This document shows, piece after piece, positions 10,694 to 23,161 of a stretch of DNA of 64,000 nt. This stretch comes from Termitomyces sp. T153 (lineage: Eukaryota > Basidiomycota > Agaricomycetes > Agaricales > Lyophyllaceae), in the NCBI GenBank assembly GCA_018296165.2, contig JACKQL020000066.1, positions 1 to 64,000 on the forward strand. Direction: 5' to 3'. The stretch's first letter is position 1. Each line of letters begins with the position of its first letter. Below the pieces are notes generated by a model that worked only from the letters and a program-made list of their open reading frames with translations, searched no databases and had not been told where the DNA came from. The translations under genes and the position numbers were made by a program.

Positions 10694-11101
10694 GGCATAT
10701 AGATCTTTTCCACTTATCGCCATATACATATTAATCACTGTCATTTTGCTGTATGTATCAAAATGAAGGAATTTATACAATATCTACTCCTCTGACAGCA
10801 GGAGGGACCATCAAATCCACGATCCGATCTTGAAGAAGTCTCGAGATTATGAACATGTTCCAAGGACTCATAAATTAAAAAGCCAGCATCAAGCTCTCGC
10901 TCCACATCGAGAACGTCTGTTGAAAATTACTGGGTATTGATCCTTCACGGGAGCACGTCAGTCGATGATGGATCGGAACGCGGTGATTTATCGCTGCCTT
11001 TGAATTCAGAATCATTGGTGGAGACAGAACGTCCATCGTCTCATTCACGTATACAAATAGTGACATGTACGGCCGACACCACAGAGACAGTACATATGTC
11101 G
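10694..11101. other. Intergenic between convergent genes
   Basis: This is the shared 3' region of the APH-like gene (+) and the F-box gene (-). I see no gene, repeat or RNA here. Confidence 0.4.
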
Positions 11102-12668
11102 TCAATCGCGCTCAGGCTGAAGGGGGTCTTGGCGATGGACAACTGCCAGATAATTCAATACTGGCAAAGGCTGACCGGATGAAAAGAACTCACAAAACAC
11201 TTCAATGAATGCAGTGCTTTCATCGACCTTATCATACCTGATCTTTTCCAACGCAGCCATCTCAAACAGAAGTTTGAAAGACTCATCATCATCATCGCCG
11301 CCCGGGGAAACGACGAGCTGAGATATCTTCAACGGCGAGAACATGAAGCACGACCCGAAACACGTCATAAAAAGTCTATTCCTTTCATGCGGTTTCGTAG
11401 GTCCACTCTCCCAGCAGCTATAATAGTCTGACACTGTGAGTCTGCGGAGGCGTGGCGGCAAAACCGTGAAAGCGCCTGCGGAAAAGCAACTGTGATGTGA
11501 TACGTGCAGGTATTCGAGCATTGTCAGGCTCTGCAACAGCTGCGTGTACGCACTGTCCAGATTGCTGAAGACACTGATGTTGTCCAGCCTGAGACTTCGG
11601 AGGTTCGTCCCGGGTGCAGGTGGAACGTGATCTATCTTCGGGGCGAATTCCGGCGACTGGTGAAGGAGCCCACCTATGAAGCGGATGTCAAGATGTTCGA
11701 CGGTTTTTGAGCACAAGGTTAGGGCGCGTGAAAAATGTGAAACGGCATGGTGGTGGTTACTGTCAAGCCTGACAGATTTTAAATTATGTCTGGGAAGGTC
11801 CAGGGGAAAACTCATAACGGAGCAATCACGTAGGTATAGGTTCTCTAATTTTGGGAAATGGTTGAGGGCAGAATGAATTATCCCCGGGGCATAAGTCGTA
11901 GCAAATGTCGTAATTTTAGGTGGTGTAAAGTTCCAGAGGGCGAGTGGGCATTGCCATAGGTATAGGGTCTTTAGATTTGGAGTTAGCTTCAGAAATTCTT
12001 CCAGGCCATCTTCTAATGCTTGTGACTCGGTAGATAGCTGATAATCCAATGCAGCCGCGTGAACGTGTCTGCCAAGCTGTGGTCGCTTCCTAAGCGTGCG
12101 CAAGAGAAGATCCAGGCTAGCTGCAGGCCACTGAGTATGTTTCCGCCCCTTCCATCCTGTAAAATCTAGCTGTATATCGCGGTACAAAACCCGCTCAACT
12201 ATCGGCCTAAGCTTGGAACACGTCTTCGAATAGGCGCTCAGCGAAAAACGCGTATCCGCGAAGTCCGAGTATCGATCATCGATGTATCGACTTGCAGCGT
12301 CTAGAACTGGGACAGAATGGCGCATACACGCTGCAATGTACTCTATAATTTCAATAGGCAGGTCTAGCAGCGCAACTCGTAGGGGAAACGCGTCAAAGTC
12401 GCGTTCCGCTGGTCGTCGCGCATAGCCATAATCAGTCACGCGAACGACAATCAGCACTTATTGTTTCAATCTCACCCAAACGAGAAGTCGACAACGGGGA
12501 ACCACTGCCGCTAGAACTCTGCGTGGCATCCTCCCCTGAGTCGTACCCCACATCTCCATCCCAGCCGGGGAAGCCAAACTCGTCATCGTCGTATGTATGC
12601 AGCGCGCGAAGGTTGTACCGGTGCCCGAACCGTGCGGAGAAGGCGTAGTAATCTGGCTTGAGGGGCAT
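11102..12668 (-). CDS. F-box protein with leucine-rich C-terminal part
   Basis: Exon 1 is 12668-12476 and exon 2 is 12408-11102, joined over a 67-nt GTGAGA...CCAG intron in phase 1. ATG 12668 is chosen because the longer upstream frame has no ATG. The protein is about 500 aa. An acidic, Ser-rich N-terminus (residues 1-65) is followed by an F-box-like start, ALLDLPIEIIEYIAACM. After it come irregular leucine-rich stretches (for example LKTLYLWQCP, FPKLENLYLRDC, LEYLHVSHHS) of the kind seen in basidiomycete F-box/LRR proteins. By family knowledge it would be a substrate adaptor of an SCF ubiquitin ligase; the substrate is unknown. The long final exon without introns is usual for this family. 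Confidence 0.65.
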
Positions 12669-13234
12669 GTATGCAAACGTTTCGATGCTTGAGGGTCTTC
12701 GAGTACATGTTTGGTTGGTGAACACTGCTCACGTCAGATGAGCAAGGTCCACGACCATAGATGCCATGAAAATTTATACTTCAAAATTATGACCACGATA
12801 CAAATAATATCCAACGTTCGAGGGGTGAGGGAGAACAAGGCTAGCGTGAGTACGACGAAACGTCTCTTAATTAGTATGGTCCGACGAACACGCCCGGCCT
12901 GCCAGGGACCCTTGTGAAGAGATTCTGTGGTGTGTGATGCCCGAGAGGGGTATCAAATATCCAGTTCCCCGGCGATAAGATGAGATTAGCGACAATGAGC
13001 AAACACGCATCAAACTTCTCAGATATATTCGAAAGCGGGATTGCACGAGAAATCGTGAAGTAGAATCATGAAATTGACGGAATGGAAGGAGTTAACAGGA
13101 GGATTATACGATACGATTGTACAGACAGACAACAAATATAACGAGGCTTTGAAGGGGGTAACCACACATGCACAGGATTGGAACACAGGACAGACAAGAA
13201 AAGGAAAAAACGTGGAAAGGAGGGGACGACGACT
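12669..13234. other. Intergenic: F-box promoter and eEF3 3' region
   Basis: This stretch lies upstream of the F-box gene and downstream of eEF3, both on the minus strand. No coding sequence is supported. The plus-strand frame at 13068-13304 overlaps the end of eEF3 and is a shadow. Confidence 0.4.
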
Positions 13235-16200
13235 CTATAGCTCGTCATCAGTGAAGACCTCCTCACCACGCTTCCTCCGTGCCATACGTTCCTTCTTAGC
13301 CTAAAAGGTAAACACCAAGTAAGCCCTATGCATGAAGATGAGAAAACCCGAAACCACGAACCTTACGAGCCTCCGATGCGGTCAACTTCTTCTGCTTCTT
13401 AACCTCAATCTTGTTGCCCATGGCATCGTACTGCACTTCCTCCTCACCGTCCTGCTTGTCAATACGAGGACCGGAGCCCTGGCCTTCGACCCAGTTGTGT
13501 CCGGAGGCCTCAAGACGGCCATCGCGCATGGCCCAAACTCTGCAAGTATACGTCAGTCATCAACTCGACGAAGACAGGTATCAAGAAACGCACTCCTTGC
13601 ACAGCGACTCGGAGAAGTCACGGTTGTGTGTGATGATGAGAACACCACCCTCGAAGACCTTGAGGGCTTCGATGAGCGCAGCGAGCGACTCACGATCGAG
13701 GTAGTCTGTATTGAATCATCAGTTGACAGCCCTCATCATACTAGATAGGAAGGTTAACGCACTAGTCGGCTCATCCAAGCAGATGACGTGGGGACGACGC
13801 CATGTAGCAGCACCAAGGACGATCTTGACTTTCTGACCACCAGAGAGACCACGCATGGTGTTGTGAGAGACGAACTCAGGCTCAAGACCAAAGTCGGCAA
13901 AGTGCTTCTCAATCTCGCGACGAACAAGGGGACGGAGGAGACCGAGGCGCTGAGCTTCACGGGTGTCAACCTCAAGGACTTTCTGTAAACGGACACACGA
14001 TATCAGCAACCAATAAACAATGCAATAAAGAAACACGAACCTTTTCGAAACCACGCTTGATGAGCTCATCACGAGGCATCCAGATGTTCTCCGATGACGA
14101 GAGGGCCTTGAACGAGACCTCATACTCATATGACTGCTTGAGCTTCTTGCGAGCAACAATTTCATCAATAATCCTCTTCTGGCCTTCAACAATGACAATA
14201 GACCCATCCTTCATCTTCTGCGCCTCCTCCTCACTGATCTGTCGGCTTGCCTTCTGCATCTCCTCAAGATCCTCACCAGTCTGATAACGCCAGAGCATGT
14301 ACTCGAGCGGCGTCTTGTCGAGATGGTTATCAATGTGGTGGAAAGCGTGCTGAGCAACGTAGCCGATAACCAAGTTAGGGTGCTTCCAGATCTCACCACC
14401 CTTGTTGGCCTCCATGTCACCGATGAGCAACTTGACGAGGGTAGACTTGCCGGAACCGTTAGGACCGAGGATGGCAACACGGGAAGAGAGGGAGACTTGA
14501 AGACTAATGTCGTAGAGTTGTTGGACGGGCTGGGTGGGGTACTGGAAGCCGACCTTGCGCCTGTCAAGCGATGTCAGCATACCATCATGAATAGTAGGAA
14601 GAAAAAACCTACATCTTGAGCAAGGACTTCTCCTTGGTCTTGACACCCTCAAGCAGAGGAGGATCAGGAAGCTTGAACTTGTAGTCCTCAGCGGCCTCGA
14701 GAGTGTAGTACGATTTCGCCTCAGGGACCTGGGCGACGAACTTCTCGAGGTTACCGCGATATCTGCGGAGCTTGAAGCGGTTGAGGTGGAGGACATCGGT
14801 GATGGTGTTGTTCAAGAATCCGGAGTCGTGCGAGACAATGACTAGCTCAACATCAAAGATCAAATTGAATGGAATGTAACAAGAATGACGTACTGGATGT
14901 GCAGGTCTTGAGGCCAACGAGGTAGTTCTCCAACCAGGCGACGTTGATGACATCAAGATGGTTAGTCGGCTCATCAAGAAGAAGGATGTCGGCCTTGAAG
15001 AGCATGGCGCGAGCGAGAGCGAGCTTCATCTTCCAACCACCAGACAAACTGCCGATAGCATGTTTCTGGCGCTCGTCCGAGAAGCCGACGGAGGCAAGGG
15101 TCTCGACAATCTCCTCCTTGTTGGCTTGAATACGGATGTCAGAGATGATGAACTCGAGAACAGAGGTGTCAGCCTCGCTGCCATCGATATCGTGCTCGAC
15201 GTAGAAGGTGCGGACTTCGTCAGGAGAAGGGAAGCCCTCAACTTGACTATAAGAAGCTTATTTAGAAAACATTGTGACAACGGAAAAAAACTACGCACCC
15301 GTTAGTGATAGCCCTCATGAGAGTGGACTTTCCGGTACCGTTCTTACCGCACAGACCGTAGCGGTGACCGCGCTTAAGACGGAGAGTGGCAGTGTTGAGC
15401 AGAATCTTGGCACCGTAGGCGAGCGAGAACTGGCAGTTGCAAAGATCTTCGCCTTCCTCGTCATCCTCAGCGACCTCCTCTTCCTCGCCCTCAGTAGCGG
15501 AGCGGACAACCCACTCATGAGTAGCATCGGTGGGCTCAGGAGTGGCGAGGACGAAAGCAAGATAGGGAGCGAGGCCATCCCACTGGGGAACCTCAAAGTT
15601 CTTGTCATTGACGAGGTTGGCAGCGAGAGCAGAGACGTAGACGGTGGTGGCATCCTTGGCAGGGAACTCAGCACCAAGCTTCTTGTAGATAGAGACGAGA
15701 GATTGCGCCAGCGCGGGACCCTCAGCGAGCTTGAGGGGTGGGAGGTCGGAGCCGTCACCCTCAGGGACCTCTCCGACCTGGCGGAGAGTCTTGATGGCCT
15801 TGTTGACAACACCGCGAGCTTCAGGGTCACCAATGGTCTGCTCGACCTTGATCAGACCGGGCAGCAGTTTCGGCAAGAACGGCCGAACGGTAACAGCGGA
15901 GTCGACGAGTTTGGACATGTTGTCGACGATGCTAAAAATAGTAATAAGTTTTTTTTTTCCGCTAAGACAAGCAAATAAAGCTTACACGGCGACCTTGCGC
16001 TTGGTGGCGGTGAGTTTCTCGTTGAGGCCACGAGAGAGAAGGGGGACCATCAAGGAGAGGGTGGGCGAATCTACTTCAGAAACGAATGTGGTAGCCGAGA
16101 GAAGGGCAATAGTGTTAGGCACTTCCTCAACAGGATTAATAAGAGCTTTAATAAGTGCAGGAATAAAGCGTTCTATATCTTTGTTCGACACCAGAGCGGT

Positions 16201-16842
16201 GGTCTTGGTAAGCGAGTCCCGGGCGGCCTTCTTCACATCAGCCTTGGTATCCCAAATAGCTTCAGAGAGAACGGGGACGATGTCAGGCGTGAGACGAGCA
16301 GTCTGAGCAGGCGCGCTGACAACGAGCTGGTTCAGGATGACGAGGGCACCTGTTTTGATCTGCCACTTGCCGGCAGTTTTGATTTCGTGAAGAAGGGCGG
16401 GAAGAATGAGTCCTGTCGCCCAGGGGTTCATGGCAGCGACGTAGCTGCGCACGGCCTCGACGGCGGCTGTCCTAGGAGCGGGCATCTTGTCGGCAAAGGC
16501 CTCGATGAGTGCGGCGTAGATACCAGAATCGATGAAGATGGGCTCGAGCGCCTTAACGGCGCCGGCGCTAACGAGCTGAACGATGGCATCAGCAGCAGCC
16601 TCACGGGCAGCAGGTGATTTTTTGTCGGCGAGTCCGGCGAGGACAGCTGCGGGGAAGCCAGCGGAAGTGAGAGCCGCAGGTCCTTCTTTTTGTGCGACGG
16701 CAGCGAAAGTAGCAACCGCAGATTTGCGGGCTGCAGCGTCAGCAACAAAGAGGGCAGCGACGGCGTCCGATGGGGCAGCAGCAGCGGCTTTGAGGGAGGC
16801 AGGAGAAGGAGTTGCGGTGGCAGAGGCGGTGGCAGCGGGCAT
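13235..16842 (-). CDS. TEF3: Translation elongation factor 3 (eEF3)
   Basis: Nine exons: 16842-15986, 15931-15299, 15246-14894, 14841-14613, 14560-14041, 13982-13763, 13705-13594, 13539-13362 and 13300-13235. They total 3168 nt, giving 1055 aa, the expected length. An Ala-rich HEAT-repeat domain (about 1-320) precedes two ABC domains. ABC1 has Walker [10 protein letters not shown] (about 480), signature [14 protein letters not shown] (about 563) and Walker [16 protein letters not shown]2 has GPNGSGKST (about 725), the chromodomain-like insertion typical of eEF3, signature [16 protein letters not shown] (about 910) and [12 protein letters not shown]. The tail is basic then acidic ([20 protein letters not shown]). 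This fungal ATPase binds the ribosome and helps release E-site tRNA during elongation. All catalytic motifs are intact. The start is the first ATG of a strongly Ala-coded, GC-rich exon. Confidence 0.97.
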
Positions 16843-17497
16843 TGCTGGTATCTGTTCAAGTCGAATGAGCAATAGCGCTGTACGATTAATTTCTGATCTG
16901 ACCTTTGTAGACAGTATTGTAGAAGAAAAGATGTCTAAAGTCGTTACTGGACCTTGTCGAACAAAGATCGCTCTATTTCTAGGGTGGCAAAAATGCCTAC
17001 AGACCGATATCAGCACAACAGCAACGCCGGCGAGCAATGAGCAGTTGATTACCTTCTAAGCGGAGGGGACAAAGGAAAGAGTGGAGGTGAAGGAGAACCA
17101 TCACAATTTTCCTAAAGTACTTGTAATCGCGCTGGTCGGAGTTTCAAAAAAATTGCTCCATCCGAGATCATATCCGCGCTTGGCGGTGCTCTGCGGCCAA
17201 AACGCGGGGCACATCAGTTGATACGGCGATAGAGAAGGAATGCGTGTTGCAATAAGGTTGATGTACATACCAGAGCACAGCTTTGAATGTTTCTTTCGCT
17301 CCAATGGAACGCAAACTCGATTCTGCAAAAAACTTAACGTCTTAATCACAAGCCATTGTGGGCGCCCCAAGTCCAATATAATAACAAGACCACGGGCGGT
17401 GGCGGGAGCGCATAATCAGCACATGCCATCCCGTCACCGGTTGTTTCCTTACAACGAATGAATGCTATTAGTCCAAGTCTTTACTACACCATACAAT
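16843..17497. other. eEF3 promoter / V-ATPase 3' region
   Basis: This 655-bp gap lies between two minus-strand genes and must contain the eEF3 promoter and the V-ATPase 3' UTR. I see no conserved motif I can name and no further gene. A 5' UTR intron in eEF3 is possible but not resolved. Confidence 0.35.
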
Positions 17498-20400
17498 CTA
17501 CTCTCTAACCGACTCATCCGCAAACGTGAGCGGATTAAACACCTGCGGAGCAATCGGACAATCACTAATCAGCCAAACAAAAAAGGACATCACTATCAAA
17601 GAAGCTCACATGTCCACCTCCCTCAAAATGCTTACTATTCGCCTCAACCCAGTGCAGACGCAAGGCATGCAAAAACGCCGAAAGACCCTGTCGACGCAAA
17701 CACAAAAAAGAAATTCAGTCCGTCTCGGGATGGTTGATCACGATCATCAGCCTACTGACCTCCATGATGCACAGAACAAACACTGTCGCAGAGAACCAGA
17801 ATAAACCCATCAGGATCAGGGCGATCCAACCAAACAGCGAGGTTGGTCCGAGCACTGGTTCCAGCGTCATCGACCACAGCACCTCCGACAGCTGCGCATG
17901 TGCAAGCGACAAAGCCCATAGACGCAAATACGACGCTGTATGCGATATACAGCCCAGACAAAACTCAATAGTATGGATAACTTGATGAATCACAACCTCC
18001 CCGAAATCGTGTTGTTCCTGAGGGGACAGATAACACAACCCAAAAAAAAACACGCGGATGCTGAGCTCGAATTTGAAATGAAATCATGTAAACACGCCAC
18101 TTACGTGTTCCTCGCTCGCGTCTTCGACTATCGCTCTTCCATCTCCTTCTTCTTCAGCTTCAAGAACATCATCGGGTTCGTCCCGAGGGCCGTCCCCCAG
18201 ACCACTGTATCCCTGATGGTGGATCCTGTTCATCTCCTTCCATGCAATGTAAGGCTTGGTAACTAGAAGCCACGGTACACACACGGCCGCCAGCAGAAGC
18301 AGGATGGGCTGCACGACACCCTGTCCTCGATACAACCTCAACTCTGGCTTGATTTCCATGGGCGACAGGAACATTGCGATCAGCATGTTCAATAATGAAG
18401 GCGGTACCGCATTCGTCTTTGACCAGTCTATGCTCCACTTATACAAGATGCAAATGGCGAGGTACCCAAATATCGACTGGAGGAATATCATCTGGGGAAT
18501 GAAATTCGCGTAGATATCCACCGGGCGTTTGAACTTGATGTGATTCGGTATCTGTAGACACAATGCAAACGTCATCTAAAGAGCAAAAGGTGATAACCAT
18601 CGTCAGTAATCGATCGGTAAAATGAAATTATCCGGACAGCCTCCATACGTACATGAGTCACACCAAGTACAATCGCCATTTTCATTTTGTAAGAGTTGGT
18701 GAACACGAGGATGTTATCTGCGCCGTGCCAGCCAGGATCGAGACCCAAGGGGTATACGTGCCCAATGTTGACACCCGTGATAGAGGTGGCGTTGGATTCC
18801 GGGAATATCCAGCCAGAGTGCCAGATGTGAAGCGCTCGCGAGAATATATCGTTGTACATAAGACCGGTGTACATGGAGAACATGCCCATGAGCAGAATAA
18901 TGTACCGGCCGCTGTTGTATCAATGATGAGAGCCAGGTCAGATAATTAGTAGATATCACTCACAAGAAAAATTGTCCCATGATCTTGAAAAGAACCGTCA
19001 AACTGAGAAAAAGTGAATATTGTAACTGGCAAACACTCACCTCACCAAGGTCCTGGCGTGCGAGTCTCTTCTCTGAGAGAATCATATATAACGCACCACA
19101 GAAGATGATGAAACCGTGACCAATGTCACCGAACATGACTGCGAAAAGGAAAGGGAAGGTGGTAATTGCGAAAAGACCGGGGTTGGTCTCCTGGTACTTG
19201 GCAGTACCATAACTGTCCATGATCGTCTGGAAACCAACTGTAAATTTGTTGGTGCGGATGAAGGTAGGTGGGGTCTTGTGAGTGCGCAACTCATGTAGAA
19301 TGGGGGAGACATTTGTGCCAGATTCCTCCTGTAAATCCGCGAATCAGCGAAAATCTTCTGACAATACAGATGGCTGACGCACAGTTGCATGTCTAAGAGC
19401 AATCTGAATGTTAGTGATGTCCCGAGTAGGCACCCAAGCCTCAGCGATGAGCGTCTTCCTCCTGACATCATAATTGAACAAATTAAGAGTCTCATAAATC
19501 ATCTTCTCCTTTCTGACAACATCCTGCCAGATGCGGAGGCTCTCTCCCAGCTTGACGAGCTCCGCACGACGGTTCAGACCAGTATTATAGAGAACGCTTT
19601 GAATGTCCTCGAGACGAACTGTAACCTCACGGAGCGAATCCGAACGCTTGTCCGCATTCGGATCGATGGGGTAGAGAGTAGCTCCCATAGATTCAGCAAC
19701 CTTGCGGATCTTGGAAAGGAGGGCGTCACCATGCGCGAAGATAATGAAGACGTTCTTGCGGGTTTCTTCACCCGTGGCAGGATTGACGAATGGCTCAACA
19801 ATATCAGTATGATTCATGTATAGATTACCACGGAGGACACGCCAGAGAACACGTTCAAAGATGGGGATGCGCGCACGGTCTATGGTTCCGGCAACAAACC
19901 TTTTGAGAAAGTGTCAAAGTGTAATAGTACACGTCACAGCGAAGGGCTCACTCAAGGTCGAACTGGACATTGGCAGAGAACTGCGCTTCACGCTCATCGT
20001 GCTGAAGGAGAGGAGCAGAGCTGTCATCGAAGGATGACCTGATGTTGGTTTGTTGTCCATGCGCCTATGAGATGATGAGGCATATTGTACAGTAGAAGCA
20101 AGGGTAAAGAAAGAACAACGAACCCTGTCAAAAAATACGGCAGTCTCTCGCAAGACATGCCATGCCTCGACAAGCTCCTTCGTCCTCTCACTGAGCGTCT
20201 GATAACTGTCATTCATTTTTACAAGCCTCGACTCGTGCTCCGCCAACGTCACATCGAGTTCGTCAATGGTTTGCGCCGCACGAGGGCCCACAGTAATAAG
20301 TGGTGCTGAATCATACAAAGGACGGATGGGAACGACGTCCTTTTCCTTCTCTATCTGATTGGCGAAGAAGCGGACACGACGGGACATCTCGTCAATACGC

Positions 20401-20688
20401 CGAATTTCGCCTACGAAGGAGCGCTGAAAGGGATTGACACTGGAGTTTAACTAGCATATACACCTCATCAGACGCTGCTTGTATATGTAAGAAAGAAATA
20501 CAGGCACTTACATCTTTGAATTGTACATTACCAAGTTCACCAAGTTCTGCAACGGTGTCATGGGCTACTTCGGTTGGTACGAAAAGCTGTACCAAGCTCA
20601 TCTGTTCCGAGCCTGCCTTCCCTTGTTAGCATTAAGTCCGAGAACAATATCCCCACTTACGGAACGGATTAGGGTATTCGTCCGCCAT
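17498..20688 (-). CDS. VPH1: V-type proton ATPase subunit a (Vo)
   Basis: Twelve exons: 20688-20661, 20612-20512, 20450-20124, 20064-19952, 19899-19383, 19328-19041, 18983-18964, 18911-18653, 18575-18105, 18017-17760, 17687-17610 and 17542-17498. They total 2505 nt, giving 834 aa, the normal size for this subunit. The start [20 protein letters not shown] is the family's N-terminus and needs the short first exon. The N-terminal half is the cytosolic arm. The C-terminal half has the membrane helices (for example [46 protein letters not shown]). The essential proton-path arginine sits in [16 protein letters not shown] at about residue 740. Subunit a couples c-ring rotation to proton movement into vacuoles and endosomes. 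Exon 7 is only 20 nt. No defects are seen. Confidence 0.96.
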
Positions 20689-20934
20689 TAGGCCAGCCAA
20701 TGTGTTCGAAATGAAGATGCTGCAAACACTACTTTAGCGGACATTTGTGCATGTTTGTCTTTTGGTATTCTTCTTGCTCATCATGCATCATGACGGCATG
20801 GATCGGTGAGCGCCTGGGCGGCTGAACAATTTGTATCCCAAAGTGAATTCCCTTCGCAGCTTTCAGTTGCGCTGCTACTCAACGATTATCTATCAAACTA
20901 TGCTTCATATGTCTTAAATCGCATCTAGTATTCA

Positions 20935-21372
20935 TCAAGCATCTATTTCCCTCAACACTCCCCTGAGATACGCTTCATCAACCCAAGGTTCAACGTAGCC
21001 GAGCCTTTTGAGGTCTCTCACAACCGTCACAGTCCAACTTTGACAGTTCCACTCTGCAGCTTCATCTCGTATCACATCGACCAGGTGGCAAACCCGCGTC
21101 ACAGTATCGAGTTGTTCGCGTGGAATGCATCCGATATCGACCTCCAAGAATTTTGCGACAGGCTTGTTGATGTCGAGGATATCCTCTGGTCCATCATAGT
21201 GAAAACCCCCTGGCATCCCATGGAGTTGATGCACAATTCCTCGCTCCGCAGTTTCGACACCATCACCAGTGCGAATGAAAAGCAACCAGTGGTATGGTTT
21301 CTCTTTGTTAGTCTGCCAGTGGACACCACGTTTGTAGGCAACAATACTGAGATAGTGGTTATCGGCAGGCAT
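20935..21372 (-). CDS. Small conserved fungal protein, DUF6914-like
   Basis: A single uninterrupted exon from ATG 21372 encodes 145 aa. The layout is a beta-rich start (HYLSIVAYKRG), a YHWLLF motif, a middle HQLHGMPGGFHY, then EWNCQSWTVTVVRDLKRLGY and an acidic end. The paired YHW and NCQ.W motifs and the length recall the fungal DUF6914 family. That assignment is from memory of the pattern and not checked. A His in the first motif and a Cys in the second could suggest a papain/NlpC-P60-like arrangement, which is inference only. It lies 246 bp upstream of the V-ATPase start on the same strand. No signal peptide or membrane helix is seen. Confidence 0.7.
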   Translation of the reverse strand: MPADNHYLSIVAYKRGVHWQTNKEKPYHWLLFIRTGDGVETAERGIVHQLHGMPGGFHYDGPEDILDINKPVAKFLEVDIGCIPREQLDTVTRVCHLVDVIRDEAAEWNCQSWTVTVVRDLKRLGYVEPWVDEAYLRGVLREIDA

Positions 21373-21746
21373 GATTGAGATGGAAGTGGAGGGTGGGCAT
21401 CAGATGACAGTCAGAAAAGGTGCTGTCGTTCCGCCAAAATCCGAAATCGTTAGATTTGTCCAATCACAAACCCATGTAACTCGCAAGCATATATAACGAG
21501 CTAGCCTCTGCCCTAGCGTTCTCGATTCTTGTCAAGAAGAAAATTGTTGAATGGGTAGCTAGAGCTGTTTTTGAGAGTAATAAATGGGCGAAGTAACAAG
21601 TATCATAGTATTCCAACAGCAAAGCGGTGTATGGTGTGAGATCGTCTATCTGATATGGACAAAACTAGCGCTGTTGGAGACTTGGTACAATCTCACTACA
21701 ACGCACATTATTTATATATAATTAACAAAATAGTATCTTGCTAGGC
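21373..21746. other. Divergent intergenic region
   Basis: This lies between the DUF6914-like gene (-) and the APH-like pseudogene (+). It is AT-rich near 21700-21735 (TATTTATATATAATTAAC), a plausible core promoter for the plus-strand gene. Nothing else is seen. Confidence 0.35.
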
Positions 21747-22580
21747 ATGATACTGAACCTTCTTCGCCACTTAATTCATCTTTTCGGCCGCGCCCTTGTC
21801 CCCTTACGCATCCGTCTCGCATACCTCTTCTAGCGTAACTCATCGCTTACGCGCGACGTCATGTTCCTTGATCCATGGACCATCCTTAAAAGATCCAGCA
21901 TTGCGCAGTCTCAACAAGAGGCAGCTGCACATGCCTTCATTCACAAACATACATCTGTTCCCGTTCCCACTCTTTTTGATAGTTGGACCGACCCTTCTGA
22001 CCATGTTGGGTACTTGCGTTTATCTGTAGTCCCTGGCGTTCCACTTGAGATTGCGTGGCCGACTATGACGCCTGAATCTCGAGCCCGTACAGCAATTGAG
22101 CTCCGGGCATACATTGCAGAAATTCGTGCGCTCAAGCAAGAGCCGTCACCAGTCGGATGGATAGGTTCCGTGGGGTAGAAAGGTCTTATCTGTCCAAGGA
22201 TTGGGATGCATGGGCGCCCTTGTGGACCATGGGAGTCAGAGGCAGATTTCAATGCGTTTCTTCTGAAACCACTGGATAAACGCAAGCCTGGAGACTGGCA
22301 GCGGGAGTTCAGGGATACTTTGGCTGGTTACAACCATCGAATTGTTTTCTCACATGCAGATCCCTCTCCAGACAATGTGATGGTGGATAAAGAAACGGGC
22401 AAAGTGACAGGTATAATAGATTGGGAGATGGCAGGGTGGTGGCCGGAATATTGGGAATACAGAAAAGCAATGTATGGTGGTAGATCGTCTCTTTCGTGGT
22501 GGACGAAGCTGTTGGAGGATGTCATGGAGACGCACTGGGAAAAGTGGGGATTAGAATCGGACTTGGAGAATTTTGTATGA
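21747..22580 (+). pseudogene. APH-family phosphotransferase-like gene with two in-frame stops
   Basis: One frame from ATG 21747 to TGA 22578-22580 spans a whole APH-like protein of about 277 codons but is broken by TAG at 21831-21833 and TAG at 22176-22178. No GT-AG intron removing either stop keeps the frame. Recognisable parts are AAAHAFIHKHTSVPVPTLFD (N-lobe helix and hinge), YLRLSVVPGVPLE, the Brenner motif VFSHADPSPDNVMVD and the metal-binding GIIDWEMAGWWPEYWEY. Both catalytic-loop Asp and Asn and the later Asp are intact, so the loss looks recent. Substrates of fungal members of this family are mostly unknown. The family is the same as, but the sequence clearly different from, the copy at 9821. 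Confidence 0.65.
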
Positions 22581-23161
22581 GCTGCTCCTGCATATTTTTA
22601 GATGGCAGTCATCGAGATCTTTCTCTCGAAGTAGGAAGCTTGTAAATGAGAATCTTTCTCAGAGACCAACCTGGATGTTATGAATGAGAAGAACGGAAGC
22701 TTTTTTCATGCACCAGCGGTTATCGGATTTTTCTGATTCCAAGTTCGGCTTCACTTTGAATCGATTTTATCTCATATTCCTTCCCCGTCCAGCCTTCTAC
22801 TTTCTCTCAAGCCAGAAAACCCATCCTCAGAAGCCTTGCTCAACAGCAAAGCCACATAGTTGCAGTAAAAGCCCCTCTAACACAACTTACAGGCTGTGTT
22901 GAAGTTGGAGTAGTATGTGTTCTTTGGCGCGACACAGCACAGCCGAACGACCCACTTAGAGTGCGTAGGAGAAATACCACGCAATTGCTGTGGAGAAAAG
23001 TGGTGCTCGGGAAAGAGTGGGTTCGTAAAAGGAGGTGGCGAAAAAGACATAAAAGGCAAGCCATTTCGTCGACCAATTCCTACCATTGCATCAACCACCA
23101 TCATCTAACTTGAACTCCTACCTGCTAACACTGACTTTGCCACATCTACCATAACTCAATT
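22581..23161. other. Intergenic
   Basis: Upstream region of the RING-finger gene. A CT-rich stretch (about 22780-22830) precedes it, as is common in fungal promoters. No gene is supported. Confidence 0.35.

Noticed and set aside
15274..15978. Long plus-strand frame of 234 codons
   Set aside because: It is fully antisense to eEF3 exon 2 and its introns; a product of the GC-rich codon bias there, with no motif.
16583..17059. Ala-rich plus-strand frame of 158 codons
   Set aside because: Mirror of the Ala-rich N-terminus of eEF3 on the other strand.
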